This document shows, piece after piece, positions 1 through 5,387 of a DNA stretch of 7,210 nucleotides. Below the pieces are notes generated by a model. That model was not told the origin of the DNA. It searched no databases and was given only the letters and a program-made list of their open reading frames with translations. Source of the stretch: an uncultured Verrucomicrobiales bacterium. GTDB taxonomy: Bacteria; Verrucomicrobiota; Verrucomicrobiia; Verrucomicrobiales; DEV007. How positions within the stretch are numbered: the first letter of the stretch is position 1; each line of letters starts with the position of its first letter. The position numbers and the translations under genes are program-made. The stretch lies in contig CALCSP010000515.1 of NCBI GenBank assembly GCA_937893785.1, positions 1-7,210 of the forward strand, written 5' to 3'.

Positions 1-400
1 CCATTGCAATGGTCAATTTGCCGGGGCCAGAGCATAAGTCACGAATATGTCTTCGATTCCGCCGCCTCTGCATGGTGGAAATTCCATTTATAGGCTCAAG
101 CGCACGTAGCAATATGAACCCATCACCTGCATTGCTTTTGACCAGCACATTTGCCAACCAATACATCCCGTAATTGAGATAGACATATGCGCTACCGGCA
201 TCATTATTGGCGACGAATTGGCGTGCTGATGGACGTGAGAATGTATGGGCGGCTTCGTCTCCATCAGCGGCATAGGCTTCGGTTTCAACGACGATTCCCG
301 AGCAGTTTCCACACCACAGCTCAGTGCCGATTAATTTTTTGGCCGCGGTAAGCGGATCCAGACGAAAGGTATCACTGCTGAGTATTTCTGGTTTTTCCAT
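1..400 (-). CDS. DNA-3-methyladenine glycosylase, AAG/MPG family (C-terminus cut by window edge)
   Basis: This is a base-excision repair enzyme that removes alkylated purines such as 3-methyladenine by cleaving the N-glycosidic bond. The minus-strand frame opens with ATG at 398-400 and runs off the window after 133 codons. The family is usually about 190-210 residues, so roughly the last third is missing. The match to the human AAG fold is detailed. The motif VVETEAY (37-43) carries the expected catalytic Glu41 and the stacking Tyr43. AAH (50-52) gives His52 at the same 11-residue spacing from the catalytic Glu as in the human enzyme. NYGMYWLAN (76-84) supplies Tyr77 and Asn84, LLRALEP (97-103) supplies Arg99, and LCSGPGKL (122-129) is the conserved late loop. 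It lies 54 bp downstream of the Nif3-family gene on the same strand, so the two may share a transcript. A GGGA sits directly against the ATG, too close for an ideal ribosome binding site. Family assignment is firm; the exact start is fairly secure. Confidence 0.93.
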   Translation of the reverse strand, partial: MEKPEILSSDTFRLDPLTAAKKLIGTELWCGNCSGIVVETEAYAADGDEAAHTFSRPSARQFVANNDAGSAYVYLNYGMYWLANVLVKSNAGDGFILLRALEPINGISTMQRRRNRRHIRDLCSGPGKLTIAM

Positions 401-454
401 TCCCTATCGAAGTGGATTAGTGATGTTTTGGCGTTTGCGACTTGAGCATTGCCG

Positions 455-1210
455 CTACAAGCCGGTGGGGTGATGAATAAAAGTGTGGCTAGTTGCAAAT
501 TTTTCAGCAAGGTGATCTGCAATTGCCTTAACGCCGAACGTTTCGGTGGCGTAATGACCGGCATAGATCAGGTTGACCCCCAGTTCCTCAGCTAGGGTAT
601 AGGTATGGTGTTGCCCTTCGCCTGTGATGAAAGTATCGATCCCTGCAGCAGCCGCGGCGGCAACCTGTGAGCCGGCACCGCCAGTCACCAAACCAATGTG
701 TTTTACTGTTTCTGGTCCACCCGGTGCAAGGTGGACAGGACCCTCCACCGCTTCCCTGATTTTTTCCAGCAGGTTGGTGCGCTGCATTTCCACATTGAAG
801 CGAAGGCCTGTGCAGATTCCCTGCCACTCAAGGAAGGCAATGCCATTACTTAAGCCGATTGCCTTTGCCAGTAGGCTGTTATTTCCGAATTGCGAATGCA
901 CATCGAGCGGAATATGGCAGGAATAGATCGCCATTTCCGCATCCATGGCCAGTTTTAGTTTCTCATAAAGGGCGCCCTCTATCTTTTGTGCTCCTGCCCA
1001 GAACAAGCCATGGTGGACGATGAGCAGGTCACTATCGACTTCCACCGCTTCACGAATGACGGGTAGGGCTGCGTCTACCGCAGAGGCGACCTTCTTGACC
1101 GGGCCTCTGCTTTGCAGTTGCAGGCCGTTGAGAGCACCGGCATAGTCGGGTATTTCACTGATTTTGAGCTGTTCATCGAGATAGGTAACGATGTCTTCAA
1201 GCTTTGCCAT
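455..1210 (-). CDS. Nif3/YbgI-family dinuclear metal-centre protein
   Basis: This 251-residue cytosolic protein belongs to the NIF3 family, which forms toroidal hexamers with a di-metal site in each subunit. The family is often labelled GTP cyclohydrolase I type 2, but its physiological reaction is poorly established. All five expected metal ligands are visible: His66-His67 in IVHHGLFW, Asp103 in HIPLD, and His219 and Glu223 in GHYATE. The segment ITGEGQHH (195-202) precedes the last site, as is usual. The protein is the length of the short, YbgI-like form and lacks the PII-like insert of longer relatives. The ATG at 1208-1210 gives a normal N-terminus (MAKLEDIVTYLDE); only a weak AAGAG lies upstream. 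It diverges from ychF across 47 bp and precedes the DNA glycosylase gene on the same strand. Confidence is high for the family and low for any specific reaction. Confidence 0.95.
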   Translation of the reverse strand: MAKLEDIVTYLDEQLKISEIPDYAGALNGLQLQSRGPVKKVASAVDAALPVIREAVEVDSDLLIVHHGLFWAGAQKIEGALYEKLKLAMDAEMAIYSCHIPLDVHSQFGNNSLLAKAIGLSNGIAFLEWQGICTGLRFNVEMQRTNLLEKIREAVEGPVHLAPGGPETVKHIGLVTGGAGSQVAAAAAAGIDTFITGEGQHHTYTLAEELGVNLIYAGHYATETFGVKAIADHLAEKFATSHTFIHHPTGL

Positions 1211-1257
1211 GTGTCACTCTTGCGCTCATTGAGCTTTAAGTCTAGTCTCCTCGCTCT
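1211..1257. promoter_or_regulatory. Divergent intergenic region between the Nif3-family gene and ychF
   Basis: These 47 bases must carry start signals for both strands unless promoters lie inside the genes. A small dyad, GCTCATTGAGC (1224-1234), sits near the middle. A very weak plus-strand candidate promoter is TTGCGC (1220-1225) and TAGTCT (1243-1248) with 17-bp spacing, each matching only three of six consensus bases. It would leave almost no untranslated leader before the ychF ATG, in keeping with the missing ribosome binding site. Confidence 0.25.
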
Positions 1258-2376
1258 ATGCTTAAAGCTGGAATAGTAGGAATGCCAAATGTCGGTAAAT
1301 CGACATTATTTAACGCTGTCACAAGAAACCGCAACGCGGAGGCGGCAAATTACCCTTTCTGCACCATTGATCCCAATGTGGGTGTGGTGACGGTGCCAGA
1401 TCCTCGCCTTCAGGTGTTACGGGACATGTCAGAATCGGAAAAGCTTATACCTGCGGCAATCGAGTTTGTTGATATTGCCGGCTTGGTGGAAGGCGCATCC
1501 GAGGGAGCCGGGTTAGGAAACAAATTCCTCGCCAATATTCGGGAGACCGACGCCATTGTGCAGGTTGTCCGTTGTTTTGAGAACGAGGAGATTATTCATG
1601 AACTCGGCCATGTTGACCCGTTACGTGATATTGAGATTATCAATGCAGAATTAGTCCTCGCAGATCATGCGGCTCTCGAGAAACGAAAGGCCTCCCGGGA
1701 AAAGAAAGCCAAGGGAGGGGACAAGGAGGCCAAGGCTGAGCTGGATGTAATGGAAAAGTTGTTGCCGCATCTTGATGCTGGCAACCCGGCTATTACAGCT
1801 GATTTGAATGACGATGAGCGCAAGCTCATGATGCGGGAATTTTTTCTCCTCAGTTCAAAGCGAACGATATTCGCCTGCAACGTTTCAGAGGGTGAGCTGG
1901 CTGCGGCACTTGATGATCCGGACAGTAATCCGATGGTAAGTAAGGTAAGGCAGTATGTTAAAGAGGCTCATGGTGCTGAGGTGATTGTCATTTCAGCACA
2001 TATTGAAGAGGAGATGATTGATCTGGAACCTGATGAGGCGGGGGAACTGCTTGCGGAAATGGGTGTTAATGACAGTGGTGTATCAACCCTGATCCGATCT
2101 GTTTATCAGTTGCTTGGCTTGAGCACCTATCTGACAACAGGAGAGAAGGAGACGCGCGCATGGACTATACCAACCGGGGCCAAGGCACCTCAGGCGGCAG
2201 GGGTGATTCATACGGATTTTGAACGAGGATTCATCGCCGCTGAAGTCGTGCATTTTGATGACCTTAAGAATCTTGGCTCCAAGGCTGCGGCCCGTGAGGC
2301 AGGTAAGCTTCGCATCGAGGGCAAGGATTATGAGGTGCAGGATGGGGATGTTGTTGAGTTTCGATTTAATGTCTAA
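1258..2376 (+). CDS. ychF: YchF/OLA1-type redox-regulated ATPase (Obg-related P-loop NTPase)
   Basis: This is a cytosolic TRAFAC-class nucleotidase. Members of the family bind ribosomes, prefer ATP to GTP, and act in stress and oxidative responses. The 372 residues match the family's usual length of about 363-373. The G domain opens with the P-loop GMPNVGKST (8-16). The switch region NYPFCTIDPN (31-40) and the G3-like VDIAGLVEGASEGAGLGNKF (71-90) follow. The G4 position reads NVSE (208-211) instead of NKxD; this NxxE variant marks YchF and explains its relaxed base specificity. Residues about 130-215 are charged and helical, fitting the coiled-coil insert (KKAKGGDKEAKAE). The C-terminal TGS domain covers about 288-371 and ends in GDVVEFRFNV. 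The ATG at 1258 gives the canonical N-terminus although no Shine-Dalgarno sequence precedes it. The gene diverges from the Nif3-family gene and is followed after 70 bp by the phosphoesterase gene on the same strand. Confidence 0.97.
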   Translation: MLKAGIVGMPNVGKSTLFNAVTRNRNAEAANYPFCTIDPNVGVVTVPDPRLQVLRDMSESEKLIPAAIEFVDIAGLVEGASEGAGLGNKFLANIRETDAIVQVVRCFENEEIIHELGHVDPLRDIEIINAELVLADHAALEKRKASREKKAKGGDKEAKAELDVMEKLLPHLDAGNPAITADLNDDERKLMMREFFLLSSKRTIFACNVSEGELAAALDDPDSNPMVSKVRQYVKEAHGAEVIVISAHIEEEMIDLEPDEAGELLAEMGVNDSGVSTLIRSVYQLLGLSTYLTTGEKETRAWTIPTGAKAPQAAGVIHTDFERGFIAAEVVHFDDLKNLGSKAAAREAGKLRIEGKDYEVQDGDVVEFRFNV

Positions 2377-2446
2377 CCTCTTATGGTTACTGACAGGGCG
2401 TAATCACCTTGCAAATTGATAGTGGCAGTGAACATTCGCATGCCGC

Positions 2447-3280
2447 ATGTGTTTCCCCGGAACGATTTATAGAGAACCGGTAAGAATTATTTCTGACCTT
2501 CACCTGGCACACCCGGGAAGCACTGTTTCCGCAATTCAGGAGTTGCGTCCCTTGCTGGAGGGTGCAGGGACGGTATTGTTTAATGGAGATACCTTTGAGT
2601 TGCGTAAAAAAGCATTGCTACAAAAAGCATCGGATTACCGGATGCAACTGGAACAATTATGCGATGAGCTCGGGGTGAATCCTGTTTTTTTGACCGGTAA
2701 CCACGATCCAGAGGTTTCAAAGGTCCATTATCTTGACCTTTGTCTAGGAAAGGTTTTCCTGACCCATGGCGATATACTTTATGAGGATGTATCACCATGG
2801 AGTAAGTTGATTGGTGAGATGCGCGAGGTGCTCGAACGTATTCGCTGTGAATATCCTCCAGATTACCTAGATGACCTTGATCTTAGCCTTGAGGTGGTGA
2901 AGCGAATCGCATTAGAAACGAGGGCACGCCCGGCAATAAGCGACGGTAGGATGCGCAAGCTGAGAACATTGCTGGCAGAGGCATGGCCTCCGCACCGTCC
3001 GGTCATGATCCTAAAGACATGGTTACGTTCTCATTATTTGGGCCACTCGGTGCGCAATCGCTTCCGGCCAGAAGCAGATTTTATCATCTACGGCCATACA
3101 CACAGGGCCTTGATTCATCAGCAGGAGGACAAATATGTGATCAATACCGGTGCCTTTATGCCTCTTTCCAAGGCCATGCTGGTTGAGATCAGTGCTGGCA
3201 CGGTCAACGTTAATGCTGTTTGTCGGAGGTCGGGTCAATTCTGCGTGGGTCGCAGGCGTGCTTGCTGGCAGGTTGATTAG
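2447..3280 (+). CDS. LpxH-like calcineurin-fold metallophosphoesterase (UDP-2,3-diacylglucosamine diphosphatase-like)
   Basis: This is a 277-residue di-metal phosphoesterase. Every core motif of the calcineurin-like fold is in order: SDLHL (Asp17, His19), NGDTFE (Asp48), GNHD (84-87), THGD (His107) and GHTH (216-219), then VINTGAFMPL (231-240). This layout resembles LpxH/COG2908, which cleaves UDP-2,3-diacylglucosamine at the inner face of the membrane in lipid A synthesis. A charged, mainly helical insertion of about 100 residues (115-210) lies between the fourth and fifth motifs. LpxH also has a helical cap there, but I cannot match its lipid-binding residues, so the substrate is unproven and other diphosphatase activity is possible. 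No signal peptide or membrane span is seen. The ATG at 2447 is the only usable upstream start, since an in-frame TGA lies at 2429-2431; no clear ribosome binding site precedes it. It follows ychF by 70 bp and converges with metX. The basic tail after about residue 259 looks non-conserved. Confidence 0.8.
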   Translation: MCFPGTIYREPVRIISDLHLAHPGSTVSAIQELRPLLEGAGTVLFNGDTFELRKKALLQKASDYRMQLEQLCDELGVNPVFLTGNHDPEVSKVHYLDLCLGKVFLTHGDILYEDVSPWSKLIGEMREVLERIRCEYPPDYLDDLDLSLEVVKRIALETRARPAISDGRMRKLRTLLAEAWPPHRPVMILKTWLRSHYLGHSVRNRFRPEADFIIYGHTHRALIHQQEDKYVINTGAFMPLSKAMLVEISAGTVNVNAVCRRSGQFCVGRRRACWQVD

Positions 3281-3349
3281 TATTGTGCCGAGTGAGTATC
3301 ACCGAACCTTTCGTCGCGAGTCAATTGCAGGAGAGGATTGCCGATGTGC

Positions 3350-4507
3350 CTATTCCCCGAGCATGAAATGTAGGTGTGGTGTATACAAGTTGGGCTCGAG
3401 CAGGAATGAATCATGCCCTTTTTCCGAGTGTACGGTGATACGAACGGGGGCTATACCTCCCTGTGTGATGGCATTTGCCAGTTCCTCCTGCTGACCTGGG
3501 TAATAACAGACATCCGAGTCAATGGTGAAAATGAGGTATTGCTGATGGCTGCAGCGTTCAAACATGGAGGCGTAATCTTTGAATCCGGCTTCTTCCAGCA
3601 GGTCAAAACTTTGCCAGGCATCCATGATCCTGAGGTATGTGTTGGCATCAAAGCGGCGAACAAATTTGTGGCCCTGATGCAGCATGTATGATTCTGTCGG
3701 AGTTCGCAATCTATACCAGCCATTGTCTTTCTCGGTGTCGTCCTGAACAATTTTACTTGCCCTGCGCTCGAGTGTGTCCAGTGAAATAAATGCCTTGTGT
3801 CCGATCATTCGGGCCAGTGCAAGTCCACGCTCCGGCGGGTCCCCATCATAGTAGTCTCCCCCCTTAAAGTTTCCGTCAGCCTCAATTGCTGATATCTGCT
3901 CTAGGTTGTGTATGCGTTGCAGCACTGAGGTTGCAATACCGCTTGCCAGTGCTACTACCTTACCCACACGTTCCGGATATCGAGTGGCTAGGCTGAGCCC
4001 CATCATGCCGCCCAGCGAACTGCCAACCGTAGCATGCAGTTTTTCTATTCCAAAGTGATCCAGGAGCTTGATTTGTGAATCGACGATATCACTGATGGTG
4101 ACACGGGGAAATGATGAACCATACGGTTGGCCGGTTTCTGGATTGATTGAACCGGGTCCAGTCGAGCCATAGCAACCGCCAAGGTAGTTCGCACAAATGA
4201 CACAGAACCTATCTGTATCCAGTGCCTTGCCGGGTCCCACAAATCCGTCCCACCACCCTGATTGACATTCCTTGTCCCAGTTCACATTGAGTCCGGGCAC
4301 GTCCTCGGTATGTCCTGCAGCATGTTGGCTGGCGCTCAGGGCATGAAAGAGGAGGATAACGTTGTCACGATCCTTTGATAGCTCACCATACATTTCGTAG
4401 GCGAGGGTAAAATCTGCCAGGGTCTCTCCGCATCCCAGTATCAGGGGGGATGCTGTGTCCGTGAAGTGGAAAAACTCTGTTTTTGTCTGGCCGATGCTTT
4501 CAATCAT
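3350..4507 (-). CDS. metX: Homoserine O-acyltransferase MetX (probably acetyltransferase)
   Basis: MetX transfers an acyl group from acetyl-CoA, or in some lineages succinyl-CoA, to the hydroxyl of homoserine, activating it for methionine synthesis in the cytosol. The 385 residues form the alpha/beta-hydrolase fold of this family, which is distinct from MetA. Visible hallmarks are FHALSASQH (54-62), the long conserved NYLGGCYGSTGPGSINP stretch (107-123) and the nucleophile elbow VGSSLGGMMG (161-170) with Ser164. The helical-lid motif FVRRFDANTYL (282-292) follows. Asp332 in DSDVCYYP and His365 in GHDSFL complete the catalytic triad. Length and both termini are normal. Which acyl-CoA is used cannot be settled by eye. 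The gene converges with the LpxH-like gene, with 69 bp between stops. It is divergent from a methyltransferase gene that is not MetW, although MetW is the common partner of metX in many proteobacteria. No riboswitch-sized leader is present upstream. Confidence 0.95.
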   Translation of the reverse strand: MIESIGQTKTEFFHFTDTASPLILGCGETLADFTLAYEMYGELSKDRDNVILLFHALSASQHAAGHTEDVPGLNVNWDKECQSGWWDGFVGPGKALDTDRFCVICANYLGGCYGSTGPGSINPETGQPYGSSFPRVTISDIVDSQIKLLDHFGIEKLHATVGSSLGGMMGLSLATRYPERVGKVVALASGIATSVLQRIHNLEQISAIEADGNFKGGDYYDGDPPERGLALARMIGHKAFISLDTLERRASKIVQDDTEKDNGWYRLRTPTESYMLHQGHKFVRRFDANTYLRIMDAWQSFDLLEEAGFKDYASMFERCSHQQYLIFTIDSDVCYYPGQQEELANAITQGGIAPVRITVHSEKGHDSFLLEPNLYTPHLHFMLGE

Positions 4508-4557
4508 GCGATTTGGACTGTAATCGCGAATTTCAGAATGACGAATGCGGAAATTCG
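4508..4557. promoter_or_regulatory. metX / methyltransferase divergent control region with two inverted repeats
   Basis: This region separates metX from the methyltransferase gene. It contains GCGATT (4508-4513) facing AATCGC (4522-4527), and CGAATTTC (4527-4534) facing GAAATTCG (4550-4557), so the two perfect inverted repeats abut. Both divergent promoters must lie in or near this short span, and a dyad here could be an operator serving both genes. The second repeat covers the first possible methyltransferase ATG (4545), which would fit a true start at 4563 or 4572. No convincing -35/-10 pair was found. That this is an operator is inference from position and symmetry only. Confidence 0.35.
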
Positions 4558-5339
4558 GGCGAATGGGCAGTATGTCTTATAAGGATTATAACGGCCTGGA
4601 AGCTGAATTGTATGATGTTTTTCGCGGTGGCGATGAATTGGATGAAATAGGATTTTATTGCGGGGTGGCTGCTGATAAAGGCGGCAAGTGCCTCGATTTA
4701 GGATGTGGCACCGGGCGTGTTCTCATTCCACTGGCCCAGCAGGGTATTAATATAACGGGTCTGGATGCATCGCAATTCATGGTTGAGGAATGCCGAGCAA
4801 GGGTCTCCGCGGAGGGATTATCTGCCGATATTTTGCACGATGACATGAGGACTTTTGACCTTGGCCGATCATTTGACTTGGTTATGTTGCCGGGTGCTAC
4901 TTTTCAACTTATTGAAGAGAGGCAGGATGCGATGAATGCTCTGCAACGGGTTCGCGATCATCTCTTACCCGATGGGGTGATGCTGATGAGTCTTTTTATA
5001 CCCTATTACGAAATCGTAAATGAGTCCTTGGATGGGGTCTGGCGACTCGAAAGGGATGAATCAATCGGAGATGAAGGTGAACGGGCACTTTGCCATGTGT
5101 GCGCTGATCTTGATCGCTGTGAACAAGTCATGGATATGAGGCAACGGTTTGAGATTATTGACAAGAACGGGATTACCGTAAGGTCCGAGGTGAAACGTTC
5201 ACGCTTGCGGTGGTATGGGAAATATGAACTCGAGCTTCTCCTCGCTTCTGCAGGATTTCAGTCCGTCGAGATCCTCGGTGATTTCGGAGATGAGGAAGCT
5301 GGTGATGGTCATGCTGCTATGGCCGTCTTTGCGAAATAA
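4545..5339 (+). CDS. Class I SAM-dependent methyltransferase, substrate unknown
   Basis: This soluble Rossmann-fold methyltransferase has 264 residues from the first ATG. Motif I is LDLGCGTGRV (50-59) and binds SAM. GLDAS (72-76) holds the acidic residue expected to contact the ribose, DDM (99-101) fits the adenine-contacting turn, and FDLVMLPGATFQLI (110-123) fits motif IV. The C-terminal half (WRLERDE, then a beta-rich segment ending in MAVFAK) resembles small-molecule methyltransferases with an appended beta region. That is family-level resemblance only. Three in-frame ATGs compete: 4545, 4563 and 4572. An 8-bp inverted repeat overlaps the first, and the similarity-like sequence starts at the third (MSYKDYNG), so 4572 is a credible true start; none has a good Shine-Dalgarno sequence. 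The gene is divergent from metX. It is followed after 48 bp, on the same strand, by the DUF455/ATP-grasp gene, which suggests an operon. It lacks the typical MetW beginning, so I do not call it MetW. Confidence 0.88.
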   Translation: MRKFGRMGSMSYKDYNGLEAELYDVFRGGDELDEIGFYCGVAADKGGKCLDLGCGTGRVLIPLAQQGINITGLDASQFMVEECRARVSAEGLSADILHDDMRTFDLGRSFDLVMLPGATFQLIEERQDAMNALQRVRDHLLPDGVMLMSLFIPYYEIVNESLDGVWRLERDESIGDEGERALCHVCADLDRCEQVMDMRQRFEIIDKNGITVRSEVKRSRLRWYGKYELELLLASAGFQSVEILGDFGDEEAGDGHAAMAVFAK

Positions 5340-5357
5340 AAAAATCCGTTTTTATTT
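5334..5357 (+). repeat. A/T-only inverted repeat spanning the methyltransferase stop codon
   Basis: AAATAAAAA (5334-5342) and TTTTTATTT (5349-5357) are perfect 9-bp complements around a 6-base loop, and the TAA stop (5337-5339) lies in the left arm. The stem has no G-C pair and is not followed by a U-tract, so it does not look like an intrinsic terminator. It could affect mRNA processing or coupling to the next gene, or be chance in an A/T-rich junction. Confidence 0.4.
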
Positions 5358-5369
5358 ACAGGTATTGAT

Positions 5370-5378
5370 GAGAGGGGG
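5370..5378 (+). promoter_or_regulatory. Purine-rich ribosome binding site for the TTG-initiated DUF455/ATP-grasp gene
   Basis: The sequence GAGAGGGGG ends 9 bases before the TTG at 5388-5390. Its five Gs can pair with the CCUCC of 16S rRNA, one through a G-U wobble. It is the strongest Shine-Dalgarno-like signal seen before any gene here and is the main sequence support for the TTG start. An ATG at 5368 overlaps it but opens only a 9-codon dead-end frame. Confidence 0.5.
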
Positions 5379-5387
5379 ATTAAGCAA

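Noticed and set aside
2374..2389. Possible terminator hairpin after ychF (TAACC/GGTTA)
   Set aside because: A five-pair stem with a 6-base loop and no U-tract is too weak to call a terminator.
3241..3349. Possible terminator between the convergent LpxH-like gene and metX
   Set aside because: A 5-bp stem CTGCG/CGCAG (3241-3255) lies inside the coding end and lacks a T-run. Nothing stronger was seen in 3281-3349.
3451..3750. A 99-codon minus-strand frame inside metX
   Set aside because: It overlaps the conserved C-terminal half of metX in another frame and has no start signal or recognisable motif.
4508..4571. SAM riboswitch upstream of metX
   Set aside because: At most 64 bases separate the two start regions, too short for common SAM riboswitches, and no aptamer-like helices were recognised.
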